Source: Prinsepia uniflora (lineage: Eukaryota; Streptophyta; Magnoliopsida; Rosales; Rosaceae). Taken from it: a stretch of 64,000 nt of DNA. Numbering within the stretch: the stretch's first letter is position 1; each line of letters starts with the position of its first letter. The position numbers and the translations under genes were made by a program. Below are positions 44,507-55,896 of the stretch, one piece after another. The stretch is taken from assembly GCA_032719365.1 (NCBI GenBank), contig CM064872.1, positions 52,188,252 through 52,252,251 of the forward strand, given 5' to 3'. The notes under the pieces were generated by a model. The model was given only the letters and a program-made list of their open reading frames with translations. It made no database searches and was not told the DNA's origin.

Positions 44507-47500
44507 TGATAGGGCCCATCCCAATCCCCCCCGGGATTAGTGCGGGATGACCCTGCTCCCGTCTGACACGGAGTGTCAGACAAGGGATATTTCCGACCTT
44601 TGCCCTACCGGGCTATCAGAGTACGCCAGGATCCGGAGGAGGCATGTGATATCTCGGTCTCTGCTACAGTCCACATCCGCTGTCAACCTGAAGGGCAGTC
44701 AAAACATTAAAAGCTGTGAGTGGACAAAACAAGAGTTTATAAAACAGTTGATAAGAGAAGACATTTGTACCCTTCACTAAAAAGCATGCATGCATTCGAA
44801 AACCATTTATCCAGAAAAACCATAATGAAATCAAATACGCGGGCCACTGCCCAAATCCATAAGGGACTCAGCCCAATTCATAAGAAACTAACCATACGGG
44901 CCACTGCCCAAAACCTGTGTAAACACACATCATATATCATATATAGCATACATCACATATACATATAATTCACACAACCAATTCTGTCACGGTTTCCAAA
45001 GCTACGCGCGTGCTACCCAGGTCTCAATCCGAGTCTTCTCAAGGTCAAGATCAATGTCCGTAGACCACTGACCCTACCCGAGGTAATAGTAATCATAGCC
45101 TTCCTGAGAGTAAGGAACCCAACTGGGGGGTGACTCCACTCAGTCGGTGCTCCGTGACTACTCCGGGGTCCACCCAGGCCAACGACCCTCCCCGGAGGAG
45201 ATAATAGAAGTAAAGGAAGGTATATGAATACATATATATACATAACATAAACATTCATGCCCGGTTCCCTTGAACCGTCATGATCCATAACATCCATAAC
45301 AAGGGTTCATGCCGGTTCCCATAAACCGTCACGAACCAGAATGACCTTTCCAGAGTTCATGCCGGTTCCCATAAACCGTCATGAACTTGGAAATCCATCT
45401 AGGGTCCCTGACCCGAAATCATCAGTGTAAAACAACTGGGTCTCGTGCCCGAACATATGACTCAACTGGGCACCGTGCCCGATATCTAAGGGTCAGTCAC
45501 GACTCCGATCATAGTGATGCGTGCAACCATCCATCCAGGACCGCTCTCAATCCTGGTATGTCGCCGTGAACGAATCAACCGACGCGACCACCACAAGATC
45601 ATGGTGCACTCATCACCGATCGCTATCCTGAACCGTCAGCACTTCGAAGTCGAGCCTCCCCAGGCTGCCCGACCACGAATCGTGCATCGTGACCTCTCCG
45701 GAAGGAACACATCCCAATCCGGAGGCGAGCGTCCTATCGTCGATCGGCGTGCACATAGCACCCGTCGCGACCACGATCTAGACCCGAAGGTCGTAAATAG
45801 CGTCATATGCCTGAGACAAAACTAAATGGGTCTCATACCCAAGTTTATCCTTTTAGAAATCCAAAACCATTTCATTAAAATGAATAAAGAAATACAGACC
45901 CGTATAAGCACCGTATAAGGCTGAAACCTCGAAATACGTGCTTATACGTAACCACATAAAAATGCACCCATGGCATCATCAAACATGTAATAAAACATAT
46001 AATAAACATTTATGCATGCACCAATTTAGAAAACAAAGTCCACTCACAGACCGTCTGAGCTGCCGCCTCGATTTGCGTGCCATTCGGCTCCCCGAGCTGA
46101 TCACCATCACCGGGACTCTCGAACCTGTCCAAATCGTAATAGAAGGTTACTAACTACTTAATTAACCTCTTACCAAAGCCCCGTAATTTTTCCGATTTTC
46201 TAACTATTTTTAAAACCGAACCTAAACCTTCCGATGCCCCGAAACATATCGAGACGGTGTCCGATTGACACGAAACCAGTCCCAAAATGTTCGTTACATT
46301 GAATAGATGATTTCACATGTTGAACACATCCCCAAATTCTCCCCCACGTGCCCACACGCGCCGCCTGAAGTGGCTGCGCGTGGGCCTCACGCGCCAGGTA
46401 CAGTACATGCTGACGTCATCAGACAGCTGTCAGATCTGACATGTCAGACTCTAACAGGTGCCACGTGTCATGCTCCCATTGGTCCACGTCACTGTTTTGT
46501 CAGTGCCACGTGGGATTCTGATATGTGCCACATGTCATCACGGCACTGGTCCACGTTAGTGACACGTGTCAGCCCCTGATTGGGCCACGTCACTGACATG
46601 TCAGTGCTGACTGTGCACTGACATGTGACACGTGTCGCACTCCTATTGGCCCATTTTCTGACATGTCAGCTGACATTGTCAGACCTGACAATGCTGACGT
46701 CATCCCTGACATGATGACATCAGCAGGATGACGTCGCCTGTCATCTCCTACTTCGGTCAGACCGGTTCGAACCGGTCCGGTCCGGTTTTTCCTGCAACTT
46801 GGACAGGCGTAATCGGTCCAGGTCTCCTTCTCCCTCATTTTCGGTCCGTTTTCTTCCATTCCAATTCCTAAATTCGTTTTTTCAAGTTTCCTATCTAACC
46901 CAATTAACAAAACGACCTAAAACCCTCAAAAATCCACGGTTCCATTTTGAACCTCACGGTTCAATTTTCCCGATTGCACCCAGGGCTACTCAGCCCTTCA
47001 CCGTCGTCCAAACCACCCTCTACACCTTCCTACAACCTCAATAAACTCATCCTAATCAACTAATAGCAACCATAATGTCTAAATCGAAAAATAGAAGAAA
47101 AATGGGTTTATCGGGCTTACCGGGTACCCGCTCGGTTTTTGGGTTCCAGCCACCGTTCACGGCGGCCCTGGCCATCCAGGCAGGCCACCTCAACTCCCTC
47201 AGCCTCCTGGTCTTCTGTCCTGGTCTTGGGTGCAATTTGGATGGGTTTGGGGTTGCACGGGAATGAGAGAAAATGGTGAGATCGGGTGGGTGTTTTGTGT
47301 GTTTGAAATGGAGAAATGAAAATGGATGGTCGATGCATGAATAGGTGTGGGCTGTGCAATGGATGGGTGACACTTGTCACTCATCCATTGGGCCTCCCTT
47401 AAATATCTGGGCCCACTAGAGACAAACTGCACTTTTTGTCTCGTAAAACGTGTCGCTGGGAATAGTATCCCGAAACTTTCGTGAACCGTAACTTCGCCGT

Positions 47501-47911
47501 CGAACGCCCGAATTCGACGTGCCGCCTGTCTACGGATTCGTATCGTCCCCATCTACGTAACGGTCTTTGGCCCTCGGCCATCAGACCTCCTGGTCAAAAA
47601 GTCAACATTTGACCCCCTTTTAACCATAATTACCAAAATGCCCCTAAACTTCTGAACGTCATAACTTCCTCCTCGAATGTCGGAATTGAACCTGCCACCT
47701 GTCTATGAACTCGTGACGTCACGAAATACGTCACGGTCATCGGTCAAAGTCCATTTGACCACCCGAATGAAAAGTCAACATTTTGCCACCATTAGGGGCA
47801 AAACGGTCATTTCACATCGTTCGTCCGATTTCGCTCTACTAATCACGGATTAGCCTCACTATTTGTGATTAGTCACTAATCTAATCATGGAATTTGGGAC
47901 GGGTCGTTACA
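44507..47911 (-). mobile_element. Family A solo LTR, copy A4, inside A3
   Basis: Reverse-oriented LTR of 3405 bp with ends TGATAGGGCCCATCC and GACGGGTCGTTACA. It is flanked by a perfect AGGCG duplication (44502-44506, 47912-47916). It has the 3' hairpin at 44561-44581, CATGACGG-type units at about 45241-45390 and the GGATGGGTG hairpin at 47357-47391. It is longer than A1 and A2 because of a segment at about 46400-46740 made of many TGACATGTCAG/TGACGTCA-like palindromic words. Confidence 0.93.
46420..46740. repeat. Cluster of short palindromes in A4
   Basis: Repeated CTGACATGTCAG, GCCACGTGTCA and TGACGTCATC words, many of them self-complementary, over about 320 bp. The same motif style occurs in A2 at about 17540-17700. 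CACGTG and TGACGTCA are also the core sequences of plant G-box and CRE-like bZIP sites (established knowledge); a regulatory role here is speculation. Confidence 0.65.
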
Positions 47912-48776
47912 AGGCGGACTGGTTCGACCAAGCTTGAAGAAGGTGAACAGTCCTGGCGCGTGAGGCCCACGCGCAGGACCATTCTTGGGCATGTGGCAGC
48001 GCGTGGTAGGGTTTTTGGGGATGTATTCAACACGTGAAATCATCTATTTGATTTTACGAACATTTTGGGACTGGTTCGTGTCAATCGGACATCGTTTCGA
48101 TATAATTCGGGCTATCCGAAGGTTTAGGTTCGCGTTTAAAAATAGTTAGCAATTCTGGAAAATTACGGGACTTTAGTGAGGGGTTATTTAAGTAGTTAAT
48201 AACCTTCTATTACGATTTGGACAGGTTCGGGAATCCCGGAGGTGACGATTGGCCCAGGAAGACGTTTTGGCACGCGTATCGAGGAGCAACTTCGGACGGT
48301 CTATGAGTGGACTTGTTTTATGAATTCGATGCATGCATAAATGTTTTATAATTGTTTTGGAATATGTTTTCTGATGCCATGCGTGCATTTTTTTGTGGTA
48401 GCTTAGGATTTAAGTATTTGCACGTATTTTGAGATTTTAAGTTTTATACGATGCTTATACGTACTAGGTTTTCAATGAGGGTTTCATAAATTGGTTTTGG
48501 ATTTGGAAATATGAAATCGGCCACGAGACCCATTTGATTTACAAACTCTCGGACTTGAGTCCATTTGATTTGACGAGAAATCGGACCGAGGGTCCATTTG
48601 AGTTATACGATCGGACCGAGTGTCCCGTTGATTTATGATCTAGGCTTGAGGTCCATTTGGTTGTAATATCGGGCTGGAGGCCCATTTGACTGTAGTATCA
48701 GGCTTGAGGCCCTATTGGTTGTGAAATCGGGTTTGAAGCCCTGTTGATTTGTGGTTTCGGGCTTAGCTCCATCACA

Positions 48777-50494
48777 TGTACATATATTTTTTTTTATACT
48801 TGTTCATAATGTTTATCTTTATACATATTATACTTGTTTAGAAATTTTATTTTTACACTTGTTCATAATTATTATACTTGTTCATAACTTTTATTTTTAT
48901 ACTTGTTCATAATATTTGTATATACATGTTCAAATTATAATTGTTTATGTAAATTTAAATTCTTATCATACTTTTTAATTTTATACTTGTTTATGGTTGT
49001 ACCTACTTATTCTTACTTGTTTACACTTGTTCATATTTGTGCATAATGCTCATTTTTCCATTACTTTAAAAAATAATTTCGAAAAAAAATATTTATTTTC
49101 TTTTCAAGTTTAGTTGTCATTCCATGATTAAAAAAAATCATAAAAAAATTGTTTTAAAATAAAGAAAACGTTTTCATGATTTTTATTGTAAAACAAAAAA
49201 TAATTTCAAATTTTTTTTTTCTTAGCTTTATGTTAGTGTAAATATATACTTGTGAATAAGTCTTGTGCAATTTTATTGTGTTAGTGTAAATATATATTGT
49301 GAATATCATTACTTGTGCATAAAACCATACTTGTGAATAAATCTTGTATTCATATCAGTCTCGGTTATATGTGGATCACTTGTGCTTCAAAGTTTAGATT
49401 TTGATCTTTAATGTAATAGGTGAAGTCTTGTTTGTTAACTTTCACCTAAACCCTTCATGGACCTAAGAAGCCGTGAGGTTGAGGGCGGTGATTGTTAACA
49501 CTTGAGTTATTTTAGTTCATCTGGAGTAAGAAATTTTCAAGGGTGATGTCTAGGACATGAGACGATACTCGTATCGGGTTTTGGGTCTAAGAAAGGGACA
49601 TCAATGGAGTTTAAGCCTCGGGATGTCTTGAAATTAGCTATGCCTCGTATATTTATTTTTTCTAACCTGGTCACATTTGAACTTGACCAAACAGTTGAAT
49701 TAATCTAAGATATTTACTTCTGCCGCACGAACGTAGAAGTCTCCATCTAAATTTCGAAGTTATGTGAACCATGTATATCCTTTACTTCCTAAATGTGTAA
49801 AAAATGTTTCTATCTATTGCATTTGTACATTGAATAACCTCCCTAAGGTTTAATTATGCTCATATTTCATCCCTGCCCCCCCTAGACTAAGTGAATCTAG
49901 GGAAGTGAGATTGAAGGTGTAGGTTATTCTTTCATGCATTGTCACGTAACTCTTATGTCTTGGGCATGATCTAAAAATTTCTCTCTTATGAATTCACATA
50001 ATTCCTCATGTATATACCTACATGTTGCATTAGTTTAGACACTCTTAGAACTTGTACATTTACTTGATATTGTTGTGACTCTACTCTATGGATTCTACAC
50101 TTGTTTATACTTTGTTATTTCTTACTTCTATATATGTTATTTCGTGCTTGTATATATGTCAGTTACATTTGTTTATACATTTTCTTACATTACTTGTCCG
50201 GACATATTTATCTTGCATTTTTAACTATCTTGCATCTTTAGTTTAACTTGTGTTGTATCTTTAATTTAAACTTACATCTTTAACTTGCATCTTTAACTCA
50301 ACTTGCATCTTTAACTTGCATCTTCAACTTGCATCTTTAACTAAACTTGCATCTTCATCTTCAACTTGCATCTTCATCTTTAACTTGCATTCTTAACAAA
50401 AACTTGCATTCTTAACAAACGTGCATTTCTGACAAACTAACTTGCATCTTGGTCTAGCCTGGATAGACGTTAAACTTCAAGCGCTTGTTAGGAG
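48777..50494 (+). other. Remnant of B internal region, AT-rich with short repeats
   Basis: No coding domain was found. 48790-49080 repeats words like TTTATACTTGTTCATAAT at 30-60 bp spacing. 49080-49330 is A/T homopolymer-rich. 49430-49980 is unique sequence with no open frame of note. 50210-50450 holds a CTTGCATCTTTAA array. It ends with GCGCTTGTTAGGAGGCAAC before the B2 solo LTR. Confidence 0.6.
50210..50450 (+). repeat. CTTGCATCTT(T/C)AA tandem array
   Basis: More than ten copies of AACTTGCATCTTTAA-like units of 12-24 bp, degrading toward CTTGCATTCTTAACAAA on the right. Confidence 0.85.
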
Positions 50495-50499
50495 GCAAC

Positions 50500-52122
50500 T
50501 GATAAGCCTTGAATTAAGCATCATTTTATACCCTTTTATGCTTATCTTTTAATGTTTAAATACCAAACAATAGGAAAAAATAATATATATTTGTGGGAAA
50601 TGTAAAGAATTGGATAGCGCTTAGAATTACGAGAATTTAGGCGAAAGAATCACCTCAATCGAAGTTATATTAAAGAAGTTATGATCGAATGAAGGGAAGC
50701 CACCAAAAAGAGTAAGGAAATTCGGTATCAAGTTACCGAATCCAAATGGCAGCCCAGAAGACCGTTCGGCAAGCGCCTACCAATGTCCACTAGGGATACT
50801 CGGCGCGCGTGTACCGAAGACGGCTTATCCTTCTCGGCGCATGTGTACCATATCCCAAATGGCATCCCTAAACCCACTCGGCCATCTCTTAATGAAGCCC
50901 TGTGGTGCTGTTCAGCGCGCTTGTACAAAGCGCCTTCTTCCCGATTCGGCCAGTATCCACCAAAAGTCTCTTGTGCAGCCTAGCACCTAGGACCTGAGTT
51001 GACTAGGCGTTGACCAAGGGCTTCCTACCAACTTTGACCACCTGTTTCAGTGGTTGACCACCAAAACTGCTCTTGAGGCATTAAATCCGAGTTTTAGGCA
51101 TATTTTAGGAATAATTCAAGTTTTTTTCACACCTACTCTCCATTTTGTATTAGGATTTCAATCTTATTTCCCTTTATTTTATTATTTTCACTCATTTTAC
51201 TTGTAGGAAAGGTTTTTTATTAGTTTTCTTACATATTTAGGAAACCTTTTTCCTTTTAGAATTAAATTGTAAATTCCTATTTATTTGGGAATTAATTTTC
51301 TCCTATAAATAGAGAGGCTTATGCTAATTGTAAAAGAGTCACCCATTTTTGTACCAAAGCTCCGCTTAACCAATTTTCCCTTTTCAATAAATTCAAGATT
51401 TCTCGTGCAAGGTTAATTATACCATACTTCATTCTCTACACCTTGATTTGTGGCATAGTTAGGCTGTCCCTGAATGTCTCACCAAAGAGTGTCCAATCAC
51501 TTCGTATCCATAGGGTGTCCTGAAGAGAAAAAGTGTAACACGACCTCTTTACCTTATAGTTATCTTTTGTGCTTGAATATCTTGGTTTATGAACTGATTT
51601 CTAATATTATTCTTGGTTTTATGATTTGTATTGCTTCAATATTCTATGTGTTTTATGATTCTAGTTTTTTTTTTATGATTGTATGTTTGTGCTTAATGTT
51701 TGATTAGATATGTCGAGCTGTCCCCGAGTCTAATTCATTGAAAGTGTAGGTCGGGCTGTCTCCGAGAACGTACTTAAGATAATATGCAAATAACTCGTAA
51801 GGCTAGAATTAGAGGATTTGATAGGTTGAAGTTAATAGAATTCATGAATAAGTTAGGTTTAAAGATGAGTTGACCATGTAAATAATAGATTATGTTAGTT
51901 TAGATTAATTAATCATTTAGGATAATAGAAACAATCAACTACCCCCCCTAATTAATTAATCAAACGATAATCATGCTTAGGTACCCTCAATCCCCGATTA
52001 AGAACGATCCCTACTTATCAATGCTACAATTTACAAAAAAAAAAGGTTTTAATTTGCATATATTTTTATTAAGTGTTGAGTGTGATTTTGTGTTTAATTA
52101 AATGCTTAGTTTTTGCATATCA
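50500..52122 (+). mobile_element. Family B-related solo LTR, copy B2
   Basis: 1623 bp, TGATAAGCC to GCATATCA, flanked by a perfect GCAAC duplication (50495-50499, 52123-52127). Removing it restores GGAGGCAACCCAATG. It shares the 5' end, the TATA box region and scattered blocks with the other B LTRs but is shorter and clearly diverged, so it is a sister subfamily. Contains ARGE-like GC-richer sequence at about 50760-51000 without a conserved frame. Confidence 0.9.
51304..51311 (+). promoter_or_regulatory. TATA box of LTR B2
   Basis: TATAAATA in CTCCTATAAATAGAGAGG, at the position equivalent to 11108 and 54743. Confidence 0.7.
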
Positions 52123-52127
52123 GCAAC

Positions 52128-53892
52128 CCAATGTGTTCCCGAGATGTGAAGGAGTCATCAACATAGATTTGCTATCTTTCTACCCTTCACTCTCTTTTAT
52201 TTTTTTTATTTAATGTTTTTCTTCCATTACTTTCGTAAATCCTCTTCCTTACTTTGATTCTATGTTTATATACTTCATATTTTCCTACATTGAGGACAAT
52301 GTAGAATTTAAGTGTTGGGGAATGATTTACAATTTTAATTGTGCAATAAAAATGTTTTACAAAATTTCATGTAAAAAAAAATTTAATTGAAAAAAAATAT
52401 ATTTGAGTTTTTAAATAATTTCTTGAGTTTTTTCGTTTTAACTTAGTGTTTTTACTAATCTTAGGATGCCCTTTAATTTGTCGATGGTAATAATGAAGGA
52501 AAAACACTTAAGTTATGGCTATTAAGATGATCACTACAACTTGAATTCGTTTGTTAAAACTTTGGGATTAAGTGTTATGACTTGTAGATGATGCATGTAA
52601 ATTGGTACATAAACGAGCATGTTAAAACATGTATGAATCATATGAACCTTATGTGGGCTTTAGAACTTTAAATACATCTTTGATGAGTGATTCATAAGTT
52701 CTTTGTTTAAATTGATATACATATGCCTCATAACTACTTACCATAGCTTTTAATGAACTCTATAGTATTATAACTTATTCTATGTGATTTTCAAAACTTT
52801 TAAGTCAATAAACTCTATGATTTTGGACATGATTAAGGCATTAGGGTTAACATCACAAATTTAACATCCATGTTCCCTATTTGTGTGCACAAGTTGCGAC
52901 CTTCTTAGTTTTAACTCCTTTGAGCCCACATTAAGCTTTTCTTTCATCACTATGATTATCTAAACACTTGAGCTTAGTATAGACATCTTTTACCCTTGTT
53001 CCAAGGTTTCGGTTAAAGGCATGAAGATGGTATGAAGAGAAATTGATGATGCTTTGAAGACTTGTATGTGTACTCTATGGATTTAACTTACTCAAAATTT
53101 GTTGTATTCTTGACACATGTTATTACCTTGAAAAAAAAAACCAAAAAAAGAACAAAACTAAAAGAAAAAACACAATGTTTTGAGTCTCTATCAAGATAAT
53201 AAGGTTTGATTATGTAATGTTTGACTTAAGTCTCTTACATTTGTTAATCTGACACAAAGAATAAATACGAGGCCCAACATGATGAAACTTGGCCTATGCT
53301 TGAAGGAATGAATTCTTAACATTATTGCACTAAGGATGGAAAGCTATGCTACGTTTTGGGAGTCTATTGAGTTTTGAAACGAATTTGAGCACCACTTGTC
53401 CTATATTTTCCTTCCCTCTCAACCTTCATAAATACCTTATGATTGTTAAGATAGTAAATTTTGATAAGTTGAGTTTATCCTATATTTGTGCAAGTATGTT
53501 TAATTTTTATCTTGAGATGTTTGTTTGAGATTTTGCAAAAGTACTTTATTTTTATTATATGAGCATTTTTCTCACATACTTTGAGTGCAAACACAAACCC
53601 TTACAAATCGAGTGAATTTATGAGTGCATATCCTTGTTAGTTGATTCGTACTTGTTTTATTCATGTTGAGCTCCATTTCACCATGTTTACTTATTGTTTC
53701 ACTTGTTAAAGCATTTAATCACTTTTTATTAACTCTTGAATTCCATATACTTAAATGCCTTCTAGTGTAAATCTTTTGTCATATGTATATTAATGAAATT
53801 GCAGAAAAATGGTTAATGGCTTAGTTATTTTAAATTCTTAGTTTAATTTTAGTATTTTTTAGGGACTAGCAAAGTTTAAGTGTGGGGGTATT
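52128..53892 (+). other. 3' internal (non-coding) region of the B element
   Basis: About 1.76 kb between the B2 solo LTR and the 3' LTR. It contains TTGAGGACAATGTAGAATTTAAGTG-type sequence at about 52294-52318 and the block shared with B1 (52849-53892). It finishes with a polypurine-like tract AAGTTTAAGTGTGGGGGT just before the LTR, the likely plus-strand priming site. No open frame of significance was seen. Confidence 0.7.
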
Positions 53893-55891
53893 TGATAGGC
53901 CTTTATTTTAGCTTTATTTTATATCATTTCATACCCCTTATGTTTATCTTTTAATATAAAATACCAAACAATTGGAGAAAATAATATATTTTGTGCAAAA
54001 TTTGCAGAAATAAATAAATTTTGGAATTTGGAGCGTTTTAGCGAAAAAATCATCCCAATCGGAATTATAACGAAGGAATTATGGACGAGATAAGGAAGTC
54101 CAATCCATTAATCAAATTGCAGTCCAAATTACCAAGAAACTCAACCCAAGTCCATCACAAGATTGAAGCCCAAAACGAGGCCCAAAAATCCATTTCAGTC
54201 CTATGACCCAATCTATGTGCGGCCCAGGAACCAAATTCATGCGGCCCAATTTGCGGCCCAAACCCATTGGCGCATCGCAGCACAATTCAGATTCAGCCTA
54301 AATTTGCGCTAGCAGCAATCCGCCGAACTCCCCATTTCCACTTCGGAGCGCGTGCGTCGAATACTTCCCGCCCAGTTTGTTAGCGCCCATCGTTCGTTCG
54401 TACGTCTGCTCTACTCCATCACGATGAACAGCCCATACCTGTGCCAGCATAACCTCACCAACTTCCACCTTCTCCTGTCACGAGCACCACACTGAAGCCC
54501 ACCTGCCCTCGTCAGCGCTTGACACAGGACCTACCCCCCTCCTTTTTAGCAACACCACGCAGAATGTCCAACCTTCCATGCCCTGCTTACTTTCTGAATC
54601 AAACCTGCCCCTTTTTAGCAGATTTTTCAGCCACTATGTCAACAAAAAAAGTGTCAAATTCATCATTTCCCCTATTTAATGTAATTTTTTTAATTATTTA
54701 ATTGATATTTTATTTTTCTTAAATTTTGAGTGGCACTTCCTCTATAAATAGGAAGGTCATTTCATCTTTTAAGTGTCCCCTAGTTAGTCCATTTTTCTCT
54801 TTTGTAGTTCTCTTTTGAATTTTTTTCTCTCTTTTTAGATTTATTTTGGGACCAATTTTAGTTTATTGTAGATTTTTTTCTTAATTAGTTTTCTTTTAAA
54901 TCTTTTTTTTTAGATTTGTTTTTACATTTTGTTTCTTAGTTTCATTTTCTTTATTTTGTTCTTAGAACTTCTCTTCGTACACATTTTTATCTTTTCCTTA
55001 AGAAAAACCTAAGGCTAGGTAATTATAAGGCAATTCGAGAGTTTTTAAGACCGAATTCTTCGTATTTCTTCCTCCATCTTCACAAGTTTCTTGCTGTTGT
55101 TCGGTGATTCTTGTGAAAAACCATCTTTTTCTACTTAAACACTTATTATTGTTTTAGTTTTACTTATAATTCAATATATGTGTTGGTATTTTTTTTCTAA
55201 TATTTGTAGGTAAGAATACAATCTCCATGTGTTTTACATTCTGAATTTCATTTACTTCATATGTTTTAGTACTTAAATTTCAATTCAACGTTAAATGCTG
55301 ATCTGCTATTCGGGGTATTTAGAATAGGATTGAAGAAATTTAATGTTTGACCACTATTCAGTGCATTAAATAAAAAACTTAAGGTGGATCATATTGTAAG
55401 TAATAATTCACTATTCAGTGCATTTATAATGTGAAAAATGTATGCATGTAATTGAGATGGTGAATGTAGGATTTCATAATTGGTTCAATATAAGCATAAT
55501 GTTAGAGTGTTGATAAAACTTGTGTTTGAAGGAAGTGTGTTTTAGGAGTAGTTTAAATAATGTGATTGTTAATTTGAATTTAATTTTTACTTTGTTAAAA
55601 CATAGTTTCGGCTACAAACTCTTTTCAAAAACCCCAATTTAATTCTTTAATTATTTATTTTTTAATTATTTTAATTTTTTAATTTATTATTTATAATTTA
55701 ATAATTTAATTCATTTATTATTTTATTCCTTGATTATTTATTATTCTTTTTCACTAATACATTATTTAATGTTCTCTAATTTTCCCGGAAGAACGATCCC
55801 TATTTACCAATACTACATCTACACAAAAAGGGTTTAAATGACATTAACTCGAATTACGTGTTTATTTAAATGTATAGTTCGAGCGTTATCA
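53893..55891 (+). mobile_element. 3' LTR of the B element
   Basis: 1999 bp, TGATAGGCC to GCGTTATCA, followed by the TGCCT duplicate. The TATA box is at 54743-54750. It is the only near-complete LTR of this element and serves as the reference for the deleted 5' LTR. Confidence 0.9.
54743..54750 (+). promoter_or_regulatory. TATA box of the B 3' LTR
   Basis: TATAAATA in CCTCTATAAATAGGAAGG. It would drive transcription rightward into the antisense strand of the LINE if active. Confidence 0.7.
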
Positions 55892-55896
55892 TGCCT

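Larger units (their letters stand above)
43402..48766 (+). mobile_element. Family A LTR, copy A3, truncated and interrupted by A4
   Basis: Starts TGTGACGACCCGTCCCG immediately after GCATA in the B 5' LTR. It runs to 44506, is interrupted by A4 (to 47916 including the duplicate), and resumes to about 48766, inside the palindromic minisatellite. The last ~650 bp of the LTR are missing. The GGATGAGTG hairpin is at 43914-43950, with one arm changed (CATCCATCC). Confidence 0.87.
42698..55891 (+). mobile_element. Family B LTR retrotransposon with both LTRs, nested and deleted
   Basis: Bounded by TGATAGGCC at 42698 and GCGTTATCA at 55891, with a perfect TGCCT target duplication (42693-42697, 55892-55896) inside the LINE RNase H domain. 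Parts in order: remnant 5' LTR (42698-43401), family A LTR A3 containing A4, leftover internal sequence with simple repeats, B solo LTR (50500-52122), the 3' internal region, polypurine-like tract and 3' LTR (53893-55891). gag-pol is missing, probably removed together with the A3 3' end in one deletion near 48766. GCGCTTGTTAGGAGGCAAC (50481-50499) is the sort of sequence found after pol in plant Ty3/gypsy elements (family knowledge). Confidence 0.87.

Noticed and set aside
47056..47581. Overlapping open frames on the minus strand of A4
   Set aside because: Equivalent positions in A1, A2, A3 and A5 do not keep the same frame, so they are chance frames in LTR sequence.
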